From Geomicrobium sediminis (lineage in GTDB: Bacteria > Bacillota > Bacilli > Bacillales > Marinococcaceae), in NCBI RefSeq assembly GCF_016908595.1, contig NZ_JAFBEC010000005.1, positions 62,001-126,000 on the forward strand: DNA of 64,000 nt, given 5' to 3'. The notes beneath the pieces are model-generated. The model ran no database searches. It saw nothing but the letters and a program-made list of their open reading frames with translations, and was not told where the DNA came from. Made by a program: the position numbers and the translations under genes. Shown here piece by piece: positions 25,886 through 35,117 of the stretch. The stretch's first letter is position 1. Each line of letters starts with the position of its first letter.

Positions 25886-26635
25886 GTGGGCTTAGTCGTA
25901 AAAGACGTAAGTAAGTCGTTTCCATCAGAACATGGCATCAAACCTGTATTGCAAGACATTACGTTTGAAAGTAAAGACAACGAATTTGTTTGTGTCCTCG
26001 GTCATAGTGGATGTGGGAAATCGACACTCTTAAACATGATTGCCGGTTTCGCTTCTCCTGATGACGGGTTAATGACCGTCAATGGCGAACAAATTAATGG
26101 TCCTGATCAAGAACGTGGCGTCGTTTTTCAAGAGCATGCCCTTTTTCCTTGGTATACAGTTCTTGAGAACATTGCCCTTGGACCGACATTTCAAGGAAAG
26201 CCTAAGGAAGAGTCTCAACAAATTGCAAAGAAATACTTAGCCCTTGTCAATCTTGAAGACGCCGCCGATCAATATCCTAGTCAACTTTCAGGTGGCATGA
26301 AGCAGCGTGTCGGAATTGCCCGTGCACTTGCAAATGAACCGAAAATTCTGCTGATGGACGAGCCGTTTGGAGCCCTCGACATATTGACTCGCGAGACGAT
26401 GCGTAAAGAACTGTTGAACATCTGGATGCATTTACGAACGATGGTCGTTTTTGTTACACATAGCATCGCGGAAGCGGTGCATTTGGCAGACCGAATTCTT
26501 GTCATGAAGCAAGGGAAAATTGCATCCAACATTGAAGTTCATCTCGATCGACCTCGCGACGCGAAACATCCACAGTTCTTATCCCTCGTTGATGAACTTA
26601 GTTCAATCTTAATTGAAGAGAAAGCGAGGGCATAA
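25886..26635 (+). CDS. ABC transporter ATP-binding protein, nitrate/sulfonate/taurine type
   Basis: A 249-residue ATPase with Walker A GHSGCGKST near residue 39, Q-loop FQEH, signature LSGGMKQR near 134, Walker B ILLMDEPFGALD and switch His in THS. The FGALD extension and ERGVVFQEHALFPW mark the SsuB/TauB/ThiZ group that energises uptake of small organic solutes. A GTG start with GAGGTGA upstream is used. It is the first gene of a three-gene operon with a permease (3-base gap) and a lipoprotein receptor. Confidence 0.92.
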   Translation: MGLVVKDVSKSFPSEHGIKPVLQDITFESKDNEFVCVLGHSGCGKSTLLNMIAGFASPDDGLMTVNGEQINGPDQERGVVFQEHALFPWYTVLENIALGPTFQGKPKEESQQIAKKYLALVNLEDAADQYPSQLSGGMKQRVGIARALANEPKILLMDEPFGALDILTRETMRKELLNIWMHLRTMVVFVTHSIAEAVHLADRILVMKQGKIASNIEVHLDRPRDAKHPQFLSLVDELSSILIEEKARA

Positions 26636-26638
26636 ACC

Positions 26639-27493
26639 ATGACTGTTGGTACGAATGAAAAGCTTTCCTTAAAAAATTCAATGACCTCCCATTTTTTTAC
26701 AACAGAACGAAAAGATAGCCTGTCACGTATGATGACGATCGCCGGCTTCTTCGCTTTATGGCAAATTATCGGGATGATCAATGCACACTTTGAATGGTTT
26801 AACCCTACTTTTCTCCCCACACCTGTTGACGTGCTCGGAGCTGCACTTCATTTGCATGATCAAGGTGTTCTCTTCACTCACATTTGGTCAAGTACATGGC
26901 GACTTGGTGTTGGTTTTATTCTCGGAGTTGTTATTGCTGTTGTACTCGACTTTTTAATCGCAAAAGTGAAATTGGTTCAGAACGCACTCGAACCCCTCAT
27001 TAATATAATCGGTCCAATCCCACCATTTGCATTATTACCGATCTTCATTATTTGGATGGGCGTTGGCGAACTGTCAAAACTCACATTAATTACATACGCA
27101 ACTGCCATTCCAATGATTGCTTATACCGTCGATGGCATACGTAATGTCAATCCGCTACTCGTTCGCTCAGCATTATCTCTCGGAGCCAATCAATGGCAAG
27201 TGTTCAAAAGTGTGATCTTACCTTCTGCTCTTCCTCCGATTTTTGTCGGTATGAGAGTCACCCTAGCGATTTCTTTTTCGGCAATGGTCGTTGCAGAAAT
27301 GATCGGAGCGTTTTCTGGTCTTGGTTATCTGATTATCGATTCGCGTAACTTCTTTCAAATGGACAATATGTTTTTAGCAGCCGCACTAATCGGTGTGCTC
27401 TATTCTATCTTCGCACTGATTTTAAGTTTCATTGAAAAAAGGTTGTTCAAGTGGAGACAAGGTACACAAATGAACGATGCCATTAGCAAATAA
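26639..27493 (+). CDS. ABC transporter permease, SsuC/TauC type
   Basis: A 284-residue inner-membrane protein with about six helices. The cytoplasmic EAA loop is seen as SLGANQWQVFKSVILPSALP near residue 180, the contact to the ATPase. The N-terminal ~35 residues are soluble. It starts three bases after the ATPase stop. The substrate class (sulfonates, nitrate, thiamin precursor or other) cannot be decided from the permease. Confidence 0.9.
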   Translation: MTVGTNEKLSLKNSMTSHFFTTERKDSLSRMMTIAGFFALWQIIGMINAHFEWFNPTFLPTPVDVLGAALHLHDQGVLFTHIWSSTWRLGVGFILGVVIAVVLDFLIAKVKLVQNALEPLINIIGPIPPFALLPIFIIWMGVGELSKLTLITYATAIPMIAYTVDGIRNVNPLLVRSALSLGANQWQVFKSVILPSALPPIFVGMRVTLAISFSAMVVAEMIGAFSGLGYLIIDSRNFFQMDNMFLAAALIGVLYSIFALILSFIEKRLFKWRQGTQMNDAISK

Positions 27494-27512
27494 TCATAAG
27501 GGGGTTATGATC

Positions 27513-28565
27513 ATGAAAAAGAATCGTTTAAGCTTTGCACTTGTTACAGGGGCCGCTTTAACGCTTGCAGCATGCGGAAGTGACGAGCCTCAGAGCAATG
27601 AAACATCTGAAGAACCAGACAATGAGGCGAGCGCATCCGAAGAATTAGAGACGACTGAAGTAACGTTGTACGGAGTTGTTGATACACAAGTGTCTGCTCA
27701 ACAAATGATCGCTGAAGAAATGGGATTTTTTGAAGATGAAGGATTAACAGTGGAAAGTAATATCGTGCAATCTGGTCCCGACATCGGCCCGTTAATCGCA
27801 AGCGGTGACGCCTACGCAAGTTTTGAGACGACGATTACGAACATTACGCTTTCCTCATCAGGTGTCGACAATGTCATCATTGCGCCAATGGCAAACATCT
27901 CAGGCACACAAGCGGTCATTGCTCACCCTGATTATGAAATCAACAGTGCTCAAGATATTGAAGGTGCCACGATTGGAATGGTACAAGGTGCCGGGGTTAC
28001 AATTGCCTTGCAAAACATGGCCGATGAACTCGGAGTGAATATGGATGAAGTGGACTTTATCAACATGTCTCCGACAGACCAAATTGCGACTCTTGATAAC
28101 GGCAACATCGACATTATGGCCGCATGGGAGCCATGGGTTACAACAGGTGTAGATCTGGGCGCAGAATTCTTGTTCAGTGGCAGCGTTTCTGAAATGCCAG
28201 AAGTACAAGGTGACGTCGATTGGATGCAATATTACTCAACATTCCAAGTAACAGAAGATTTTCTAGAAGACAACCCGAATACGGTAAAAGCACTGCTTCG
28301 TGCTCTACATCGTGCGACTGAATACATTAATGAAGACCGTGAAGGCGCACTAAATATTATGGATGATGTTATCGAACACTTACCACGAGAACAAATTGAA
28401 GAAATTATGGAACGCAATGATTATTCTATGGAAGTTACCGATGACCTAAGAGAAGGTTCAGACGTCATTGCCGAACACCTTCATAACATGGATAGCATTC
28501 GTGACGTACCGGCATTTGAGGATTATACCGATTTCACGTTGTTAGAAGAAGTGTTGAACGACTAA
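27513..28565 (+). CDS. ABC substrate-binding lipoprotein, NMT1/SsuA-like
   Basis: A 350-residue receptor with a signal peptide ending in the lipobox LAAC near residue 20, then an acidic linker. The domain has the SsuA/TauA/ThiY pattern: a first lobe with EEMGFFEDEGLTVE and SGPDIGPLIASGDAYA, and a second with NGNIDIMAAWEPWV. ATG at 27513 has AAGGGGG eight bases upstream, so longer starts that overlap the permease gene are rejected. No sulfur or thiamin metabolism gene is next to the operon, so the cargo is open. Confidence 0.88.
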   Translation: MKKNRLSFALVTGAALTLAACGSDEPQSNETSEEPDNEASASEELETTEVTLYGVVDTQVSAQQMIAEEMGFFEDEGLTVESNIVQSGPDIGPLIASGDAYASFETTITNITLSSSGVDNVIIAPMANISGTQAVIAHPDYEINSAQDIEGATIGMVQGAGVTIALQNMADELGVNMDEVDFINMSPTDQIATLDNGNIDIMAAWEPWVTTGVDLGAEFLFSGSVSEMPEVQGDVDWMQYYSTFQVTEDFLEDNPNTVKALLRALHRATEYINEDREGALNIMDDVIEHLPREQIEEIMERNDYSMEVTDDLREGSDVIAEHLHNMDSIRDVPAFEDYTDFTLLEEVLND

Positions 28566-28569
28566 TAAC

Positions 28570-28615
28570 AAAGCGAGTCTGCGGCATCTATACCCGTAGA
28601 CTCGCTTTCGTTTTT
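28570..28615 (+). terminator. terminator of the ABC operon
   Basis: AAAGCGAGTCTGCGG and CCGTAGACTCGCTTT pair over 15 bp with one G-U pair, then CGTTTTTAT. Confidence 0.88.
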
Positions 28616-28919
28616 ATAACTTCGAATGTCATACTCCCACCCTAATTAATCTTGCCTCAATCGCTTCGTCGATCTGGCGAACCTTTTTATCGTGTCCAAC
28701 ATTAGGGCGATTTGACCCCTGAATCTGTACTCGGTACGAACCAAATCACTGAACTTGGATCACTCATCACTAATCTCTTAGCTTGAAGCTAAAAGTATTA
28801 GGATCATGAAAAAGAATACCTTAATCCTCTCTATAACCATTCGACGTTTGTTCTAAGGGCCTCATGTTTACTTCCCTTTGATTTTGACCAAGCTATCGGA
28901 TAAGAGAGGGGAGATTGTT
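28616..28919. other. intergenic stretch without recognisable gene
   Basis: About 300 bases after the ABC operon terminator. I see only very short open frames without a convincing ribosome binding site. The end carries the GAGGGGAG site for the small gene at 28920. Confidence 0.5.
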
Positions 28920-29069
28920 TTGAGCTCTAAGAAGAAACGGTTACTAGACAAATTTAAAATAGAAAATACGACGAACACACTGGTTCGTGGAAACAACTTG
29001 AAGAATGGCAAGCCCTATTCTCATTATGTTTACGAACCAGAGAAAAACGAAAAGAGAAAGGGATCTTAA
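28920..29069 (+). CDS. small basic protein of 49 residues, unknown
   Basis: A TTG start with GGGGAG six bases upstream opens a 49-residue frame beginning LSSKKKRLLDKFKIEN and ending in a Lys/Glu-rich tail (EPEKNEKRKGS). It is strongly basic, without a membrane helix. The stop overlaps the left arm of a perfect terminator hairpin, a typical layout for a real short gene. No family recognised; nucleic-acid or ribosome association would be a guess from charge alone. Confidence 0.5.
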   Translation: MSSKKKRLLDKFKIENTTNTLVRGNNLKNGKPYSHYVYEPEKNEKRKGS

Positions 29070-29088
29070 CATCCCTTTCTCTCTTTTT
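29053..29088. terminator. bidirectional terminator shared by two small convergent genes
   Basis: AGAGAAAGGGAT (29053-29064) and ATCCCTTTCTCT (29071-29082) pair perfectly, with CTTTTTT on the right and TTTTC on the reverse strand, so it serves both directions. Confidence 0.88.
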
Positions 29089-29267
29089 TATTTAATATAC
29101 TTGTCCGCGATTTCTTTCCCCAAATGGAGACGGCTAATTCGTTGTTCTACTGTTTCTGAAGAGTCCATTGATTGTGGGTCTCTGTATTTTGCAAGTATGG
29201 CTTCTCTTCGACGTTTCCTTTGAGTTGGGGATAACCGGCGTGCTTTTGTCGCTACTTCGCTTTGCAT
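29088..29267 (-). CDS. small basic protein of 59 residues, unknown
   Basis: A reverse-strand frame starting at ATG 29267 with AAAGGGGAG seven bases upstream. The protein begins MQSEVATKARRLSPTQ and carries a basic helix (RKRREAILAKYRD) then a second predicted helix (EQRISRLHLGKEIADKY). It has no signal or membrane segment. It is convergent with the 49-residue gene and shares its terminator. It is below the usual length cut-off but has good translation and termination signals. Function unknown. Confidence 0.6.
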   Translation of the reverse strand: MQSEVATKARRLSPTQRKRRREAILAKYRDPQSMDSSETVEQRISRLHLGKEIADKYIK

Positions 29268-29329
29268 AAAACAGCTCCCCTTTCTACTAGTTAGAAATCA
29301 ACGATTTATAACCCATTACCCTATCATTC

Positions 29330-30166
29330 TTACTCATAATCATACTCCACTATATCTAACATTTCAATTTCGTTCTTCACCACTTCTGCATAATGAATAA
29401 GGCCTTTAAGTGTATTCGTATCCAAATCATCAAACAGATCTTCGATGTTTCTTGAAACTACGATATACACCGTTTGTTCGAAAGGGATAATCAATTCATC
29501 ATCCTCTACCACTTCTTCTACTTTTGTTTCAGCAATCATTAAGTTCGTTGATTTTCTTTTGATTCGATTTTTATAGGCGATCTTTTGTTTACCTTCTAAA
29601 TACTGAAGATCAGCAATTAATAAGCTCTGCCCTTTAGTAAAATCATGACTTTCAGTATATACTTTCACTTCAATCTCATGGTCGTCATATGCTGCTCTTA
29701 ATTGCGTTTGGTACGACCTCATAACTTCCATTAAGATCGCTAAATGAGACCTTCGATCCTCGGCTCTCATTTTAGCTAAGGCATATCTATGAGATTCGAT
29801 GACTTTAGATAAGTAATTGATCGTCTGACCTGCCTTTTTCTCAGCAATTTCACTCGTATCAAATTCAATCTCAACATTAAAAAAACGAATTTTCTTTGAT
29901 GAAACCAACAGAAGAACATTCGTAAAGAAAAAACCAAATACTAGAACAATTGCCGCGCCTAAAAACCCAACGATGAAGGGAGCAATATAGTACTGATTTG
30001 CAGATAGATCCTCGATTAAGGGGTTATTGAAATAATTTATTGTTGTGATTATAAAAGCTAAAAAAGACAACACGATAAAAAACATATAGCTTCCGATCCT
30101 AATCATCTGGCGATGTTTAGGTAACTCATTTTGTAGATTTAATAAGAAAAGATTAAAAGCTCTCAT
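29330..30166 (-). CDS. hypothetical membrane protein with cytoplasmic C-terminal domain
   Basis: 278 residues, not recognised. Two hydrophobic helices (about residues 26-44 and 62-88) are followed by a long charged region with a possible helical stretch (residues 105-160) and a beta-rich end. The start has only a moderate ribosome binding site (GGGGAT). No partner gene in an operon. The plan of two helices and a cytosolic domain would suit a sensor or anchor, but nothing in the sequence decides this. Confidence 0.6.
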   Translation of the reverse strand: MRAFNLFLLNLQNELPKHRQMIRIGSYMFFIVLSFLAFIITTINYFNNPLIEDLSANQYYIAPFIVGFLGAAIVLVFGFFFTNVLLLVSSKKIRFFNVEIEFDTSEIAEKKAGQTINYLSKVIESHRYALAKMRAEDRRSHLAILMEVMRSYQTQLRAAYDDHEIEVKVYTESHDFTKGQSLLIADLQYLEGKQKIAYKNRIKRKSTNLMIAETKVEEVVEDDELIIPFEQTVYIVVSRNIEDLFDDLDTNTLKGLIHYAEVVKNEIEMLDIVEYDYE

Positions 30167-30452
30167 ATATCAGATCCCCGCTTCTTGTTTGTAAAGAAGT
30201 TGTGTTACATGAGTTTCTATCATATCTCTATGAGTTTAAATCTTCCGTTAATCCTATAATTACATTGTATAGCAAAAGCCCACCAGCAACATAGAAACAA
30301 TTCAAAAAAATGGCATTTCTAAGAAGTACTGAATTTCCCGTTCATCTTCAAACCCGGAACATACATGCTCACACAAAGCGTAAGCTACATTCCTATGTCC
30401 ACATCACTTGTGCTATACTGCGAGATAGATTAAGCATGAAAGCAGGGATATT

Positions 30453-31301
30453 TTGACGACAAACGCCTGTTTACAAACCATTCGCTCTTATTATTCATCG
30501 TTATCAGACAAAGAGAAGAAGGTGGCCGATTTCATTTTGTCTTCTCCGGATAAAGCGGTCTACTTTTCAATTTCAGAACTTGCGGAAGCCAGTGGTGTTG
30601 CAGATGCTACGGTGTACCGTTTCAGCAAGCGTCTCGGTTATCAAGGCTTCCAAGATTTAAAGATCTCACTCGCCAGACAAATTGTAAAAGAAGAAGCAAA
30701 CATTCATGAATCCGTTTCTTTCGAAGACGACGCTGCAACGCTTGCTTCCAAAATCTTCACAGAACATAAGCGTGCCATGGATGATACATTGGCTCTTATT
30801 AATGAAGAAACGTTGCAGACGGTGGCGACCATCATTACCCAAAGCAAGCGCATTGACCTCTATGGGTCCGGTGGTTCTGGGGTCGTAGCCGAAGATGCTT
30901 ATCACAAATTCATGCGCTTTGGCATTCCGATTCAAGCGTTCAGCGACAGTCATCAGCAAATGATGAGTGCCTCCTTATTAACTGAAGGCAGCACAGCCAT
31001 TGGGATTTCGAATAGCGGCAGTAATCGCGATGTTGTGGACGCACTAAAAACAGCAAAAGCAGGCGGTGCTGTTACAATAGCGATATCTGGGCATACATCT
31101 TCGCCATTAACAAAGGTTGCGGATTACACATTAACAACCAGTGCCAGAGAATCCCTGTTTCGTTCTGAAGCCATGGCATCGAGAATGGTCCAGCTCGCAT
31201 TAATCGACGTACTTTATGTATTGTCTGCCTTGCAAATGAAAGACACGACACTCCATAATTTAGATAAAATTCGCGAGTCCATCGCTACGAAAAGATACTA
31301 A
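30453..31301 (+). CDS. RpiR-family transcriptional regulator with SIS domain
   Basis: 282 residues: an N-terminal RpiR-type helix-turn-helix (SISELAEASGVADATVYRF near residues 38-56) and a C-terminal SIS sugar-phosphate binding domain (RIDLYGSGGSGVVAEDAYHK near 133, and GISNSGSNRDVVDAL). It starts with TTG after AGGGAT. It is convergent with the gntP/dgoD pair and close to the gluconate genes, so it likely senses 6-phosphogluconate or a related ester. An inverted repeat in the gntZ/dgoD spacer is a candidate target. Confidence 0.88.
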   Translation: MTTNACLQTIRSYYSSLSDKEKKVADFILSSPDKAVYFSISELAEASGVADATVYRFSKRLGYQGFQDLKISLARQIVKEEANIHESVSFEDDAATLASKIFTEHKRAMDDTLALINEETLQTVATIITQSKRIDLYGSGGSGVVAEDAYHKFMRFGIPIQAFSDSHQQMMSASLLTEGSTAIGISNSGSNRDVVDALKTAKAGGAVTIAISGHTSSPLTKVADYTLTTSARESLFRSEAMASRMVQLALIDVLYVLSALQMKDTTLHNLDKIRESIATKRY

Positions 31302-31307
31302 GGCGCA

Positions 31308-31337
31308 AAAAAAGAGAGCATCTTTGCTCTCTTTTCG
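31308..31337. terminator. bidirectional terminator between rpiR-type gene and gntP
   Basis: AAAAGAGAGC and GCTCTCTTTT pair around a 6-base loop, with A-run before and T-run within the right arm. Confidence 0.8.
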
Positions 31338-31341
31338 TCTG

Positions 31342-32691
31342 TTAATTGAAGAAGAAACTGAGGATAAATACGACGAGAAAACCTACACCGCCGATAATTG
31401 TTTCCATGACGGTCCAAGACTTTAACGTGTCCTTTTCTGACATTCCTAAGAAACGGTTAACGAGCCAGAATCCTGAGTCGTTCACGTGAGACAATACGGT
31501 TGCACCACACGCAATCGCGACTGCAATAAGCGCAAGTGAGGGTTGCGTCAAATCAACAAGATTCACAATTGGCGCTATGAGCCCTGCTGCTGTTAGCATT
31601 GCTACCGTTGCTGAACCTTGCGCGACTCGCACACCTGTTGCTATTAGAAAGGCAAGTAAGACGAGTGGGAACCCTGAAGATGCCATAAGTTCGCCCATCA
31701 CATCACCAACACCGCTCTGGATCAGAACTTCACTGAATACCCCACCGGCTCCTGTAATTAAGATCACAATACCAGCTGGCTCGAGTGCTTTTGTAGACAT
31801 ATTCTGTAATTCTTCTTTCGATACACCACGTTTTCTCCCTAGGAAGTGGAGCGCAAACAGCGTTGCAATAATTAATGCTAAGAACGGGTGACCAAGAAAC
31901 ATAAGAATTTCCTGAAGAAGTCCCTCTTCTAAGAATTGTTCACCGATCGTGTTTGCCAAAATTAATAGAAGCGGCAATAAGATAATGAACAGAATCAGTT
32001 TGAACGAAGGCATATTCTTATTCTCTTGCCCTTCCGCTTCCGCACGTTCAATGACGTGGTCAGGTACAGGAACGTGAATCCGATTTCCGATGTAACGTCC
32101 AAACAGCGGTCCACCGATAATCATCGCAGGGATTCCTGCGACAAAACCAAAGATCAGCATCCACGCTAAATCTACACCTAGAATTTGCGCAACTGCAATC
32201 GGTCCCGGTGTCGGAGGGACGAAGCTGTGAGCGACAGCTAACCCTGCCAAAAGGGGAATCGCATAAAACAGCAATGATTTTCCAGTTCGCATCGCTAAGC
32301 TGTAAACGATTGGAATAAGAATTACGAGCGCGACATCAAGGAATACTGGGATCGCGACGATTAATCCGGTAAAACCGAGTGCCCACTGCGCACGTTTCTC
32401 ACCAAACGTATCAATGAGGGTGAACGCGAGTCTTTCAGCACCGCCAGACGTTCGGAGCACTTCACCAAACATCGCACCAAGCCCAACTACAATCGCGATA
32501 AAGCCTAGTGCCCCGCCCATGCCTTCCTCGATTGTCACAAGTAGCGACATCGGATCCATACCAGCCATCAACCCAATAAAGATACTCGCTAACAAAAGAG
32601 CCAAAAACGCTTGCATTTTAGAGCGTATAATTAAGTATAAAAGTAAGCCGATCCCTAAGATCGTAATAAGAATTAAACTTACACCTGACAT
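31342..32691 (-). CDS. gntP: GntP-family gluconate/sugar-acid permease
   Basis: A 449-residue polytopic protein with about 12-14 helices. The segments GLGAMFGEVLRTSGGAERLA, VPPTPGPIAVAQILG and SHVNDSGFWLVNRFLGMS are diagnostic of the GntP family of H+-coupled sugar-acid importers. It follows the galactonate dehydratase gene by 34 bases in the same leftward operon. The cargo is probably gluconate or galactonate; the neighbours support both. Confidence 0.9.
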   Translation of the reverse strand: MSGVSLILITILGIGLLLYLIIRSKMQAFLALLLASIFIGLMAGMDPMSLLVTIEEGMGGALGFIAIVVGLGAMFGEVLRTSGGAERLAFTLIDTFGEKRAQWALGFTGLIVAIPVFLDVALVILIPIVYSLAMRTGKSLLFYAIPLLAGLAVAHSFVPPTPGPIAVAQILGVDLAWMLIFGFVAGIPAMIIGGPLFGRYIGNRIHVPVPDHVIERAEAEGQENKNMPSFKLILFIILLPLLLILANTIGEQFLEEGLLQEILMFLGHPFLALIIATLFALHFLGRKRGVSKEELQNMSTKALEPAGIVILITGAGGVFSEVLIQSGVGDVMGELMASSGFPLVLLAFLIATGVRVAQGSATVAMLTAAGLIAPIVNLVDLTQPSLALIAVAIACGATVLSHVNDSGFWLVNRFLGMSEKDTLKSWTVMETIIGGVGFLVVFILSFFFN

Positions 32692-32725
32692 GTTTTATCC
32701 CTTCTTTTATCCAGTTATTCTTTGT

Positions 32726-33874
32726 CTACCACTCTGCAATGCTACGGTCTTCATGTCTCCACACAGGATTGCGCCAGTTGTGACCTTCTTCGCTCATTTT
32801 GCGGACGTGGTCCTCATTAATGTCAATGCCAAGCCCTGGTCTATCAGGAATCTTCACATGCCCATCTTTATAGTTAAACACCGTCGCATCGGTGAGATAA
32901 TCAAGTAAGTCCGACCCTTGGTTATAGTGAATGCCAAGGCTCTGTTCTTGAATAAAGGCATTGTGGCACGTTGCGTCCACTTGCAGGCAAGAAGCCAGTG
33001 CAATCGGACCGAGTGGACAATGAGGTGCAGCCGCAACATCAAATGCTTCAGCCATGGAAATAATTTTCTTATTCTCCGTAATCCCACCGGCATGTGACAA
33101 GTCTGGTTGAATGATATCCACATAACCATCTTTAAGAATCGTCTTAAAATCCCACTTTGAGTACATGCGCTCGCCTGTAGCAATTGGAATGACCGTATGA
33201 TTCGCAATCTCGCGCAACGCTTCGTTGTTCTCTGGTAGTACCGGCTCCTCAATGAACATCGGGCGGAACTGTTCTAGTTCTTTCGCAAGAATCTTCGCCA
33301 TCGGCTTATGCACTCTACCGTGGAAGTCGATGCCAATTCCGATATAGGGGCCTACTGCTTCACGAATCGCTGCTACATTCTCCAACACGCGATCAATTTT
33401 TTCATAAGAATCGACATATTGAAGTTCGTCCGTTCCATTCATCTTCACTGCCGTGAATCCTTGGTCGACAACCTTCTTCGCTTCCTTGCCAACTTCTGAA
33501 GGACGATCGCCACCAATCCATGAATAGACTTTGATCGACTCTCGGGCTTTCCCGCCTAACAATTCATGGACAGGTGCGGAATAATATTTTCCTTTGATAT
33601 CCCAAAGCGCTTGGTCAATCCCGGAAATGGCGCTCATCAAGATCGGGCCACCACGATAAAATCCTGAACGATACATCACATTCCAATGATCTTCAATGTG
33701 GAGTGGATTTTTCCCGACAAGGTATTCCATTAACTCGTGGACGGCTGCTTTCACCGTTGCAGCTCGGCCTTCAATGATCGGCTCTCCCCACCCCGTTAGT
33801 CCTTCATCCGTCTCGATTTTAAGAAACAACCAGCGCGGTGGCACCTGGAACAATTCATAGCTTACGATTTTCAT
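32726..33874 (-). CDS. dgoD: D-galactonate dehydratase (mandelate racemase/enolase superfamily)
   Basis: A 382-residue protein, the same length as E. coli DgoD, which it resembles closely: [18 protein letters not shown], the FHGR and EEPV metal-binding segments, [31 protein letters not shown] and the end [10 protein letters not shown]. The enzyme removes water from D-galactonate to give 2-keto-3-deoxygalactonate. ATG at 33874 has GGAAGAGG upstream; the longer frame to 33937 is not supported. The expected next steps (DgoK kinase, DgoA aldolase) are not in the window, so they are elsewhere or the enzyme acts on another aldonate. Confidence 0.9.
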   Translation of the reverse strand: MKIVSYELFQVPPRWLFLKIETDEGLTGWGEPIIEGRAATVKAAVHELMEYLVGKNPLHIEDHWNVMYRSGFYRGGPILMSAISGIDQALWDIKGKYYSAPVHELLGGKARESIKVYSWIGGDRPSEVGKEAKKVVDQGFTAVKMNGTDELQYVDSYEKIDRVLENVAAIREAVGPYIGIGIDFHGRVHKPMAKILAKELEQFRPMFIEEPVLPENNEALREIANHTVIPIATGERMYSKWDFKTILKDGYVDIIQPDLSHAGGITENKKIISMAEAFDVAAAPHCPLGPIALASCLQVDATCHNAFIQEQSLGIHYNQGSDLLDYLTDATVFNYKDGHVKIPDRPGLGIDINEDHVRKMSEEGHNWRNPVWRHEDRSIAEW

Positions 33875-34001
33875 AGATCCTCTTCCTTTCTCTTTTGTAA
33901 GATTGCTTTTAGTCATGATTGCGCTTTCAGAGATCATGTTAAAAAATAATCATCTTCACTTCTTCTAGTGCACGAACGAAGATATGATGGCCCCCTTTGC
34001 A

Positions 34002-34018
34002 TTACATTTTTCATGTAA
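34002..34018. promoter_or_regulatory. candidate operator in the dgoD/6-phosphogluconate dehydrogenase spacer
   Basis: TTACAT-TTTTC-ATGTAA is a perfect 6-bp dyad in the 324-base divergent spacer. It may be a target of the nearby RpiR regulator, but the region is AT-rich and such dyads arise by chance. The rest of the spacer holds AT-rich promoter-like sequence and no gene. Confidence 0.3.
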
Positions 34019-34198
34019 CATTCTCCATACCATTGAGGAGAATCATTATCCTCTTTATAAAATTGAAACCATTTTTTCTGTAATTGTATGAATCGTATCA
34101 TTAGTTGACGTAAAATGAAATATATTTTCTTATTTTAATTTACAAATGAAAATAATTTTAATAACATACAAGTAACACCACTACTTGGAGGCGTTTTT

Positions 34199-35098
34199 AT
34201 GAACGTAGGAATTATCGGATTAGGGAAGATGGGATTGCCCCTTTCCCTACAACTTATCGACCGTAGCATCAATGTCGTTGGAATGGACCAACAAGAAGAA
34301 GCGATGAACGCTTTAAGAGAAGCTGGCGGTCAAGCCGCAACTTCAATTGACGAACTGCTAAATAAGCTCGAGACGCCACGAACGATCATCTTGCTCGTTC
34401 CTGCCGGCGATATTACGGAGAGTGTTTTTCAAGAACTTCGCGAAAAGCTATCGCCAAATGATCTAATCATTGATGCAGGGAATGCTCATTACCGAGATAC
34501 ATTACGTCGCCATGAACAATTAAAAGAGACTGGAATTCTGTTCGCGGACAGTGGAACTTCTGGCGGAGTATCTGGTGCTAGAAATGGTTTATGTGCGATG
34601 GTTGGGGCAGACGAACAAGCCGCTGAACGCGTAAAGGAAATTTTCGAAGCGATTACAATCGAAGATGGATTCTTACTTACTGGAGGAGTGGGAAGCGGTC
34701 ATTATTTGAAAATGATTCACAACGGCATTGAATACGGGATGATGCAAAGTATTGGAGAAGGGTTTGAGTTACTAGAGAAAGGCCCTTTTGAATATGATTA
34801 TCATAGCGTCGCGGATATGTGGAACCATGGTTCTGTCATTCGTGGTTGGCTCATGGAATTAACCGCAGAAGCTTTCAAAGAAGAGCCGAAGCTTGATAGC
34901 ATTAAAGGGGTAATGCATTCTTCTGGAGAAGGAAAATGGACAGTAGAAGCCGCTCTTGACTATCAAGCCAGTGCGCCAGTGATCGCCATGTCACAATTAA
35001 TGCGTTATCGTTCCCTGGATGAAAATCCATTTCATGGAAAAGTTGTTGCTGCACTAAGACATCAATTCGGCGGGCATGCCGTAGAGAAAAACGAGTAA
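34199..35098 (+). CDS. 6-phosphogluconate dehydrogenase, short (YqeC/GntZ-type)
   Basis: 299 residues: an N-terminal Rossmann domain (VGIIGLGKMGLPLSLQL, residues 3-19), the substrate motif SGTSGGVSGARNG near 119, and KMIHNGIEYGMMQSIGEG near 176 with the catalytic Lys. It is the shorter 300-residue type of decarboxylating 6-phosphogluconate dehydrogenase. It oxidises 6-phosphogluconate to ribulose 5-phosphate with NAD(P)+. The gluconokinase gene follows by 19 bases, so the pair forms a complete gluconate shunt into the pentose phosphate pathway. Confidence 0.9.
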   Translation: MNVGIIGLGKMGLPLSLQLIDRSINVVGMDQQEEAMNALREAGGQAATSIDELLNKLETPRTIILLVPAGDITESVFQELREKLSPNDLIIDAGNAHYRDTLRRHEQLKETGILFADSGTSGGVSGARNGLCAMVGADEQAAERVKEIFEAITIEDGFLLTGGVGSGHYLKMIHNGIEYGMMQSIGEGFELLEKGPFEYDYHSVADMWNHGSVIRGWLMELTAEAFKEEPKLDSIKGVMHSSGEGKWTVEAALDYQASAPVIAMSQLMRYRSLDENPFHGKVVAALRHQFGGHAVEKNE

Positions 35099-35117
35099 CG
35101 AAAAGCAGGTGATCTAG

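Noticed and set aside
28800-28862. 16-residue open frame starting MKKNTLIL
   Set aside because: Too short, weak ribosome site and no terminator; not supported as a gene.
30181-30199. Short inverted repeat CTTCTT/AAGAAG
   Set aside because: Six-base arms in AT-rich DNA with no T-tract or gene context; likely chance.
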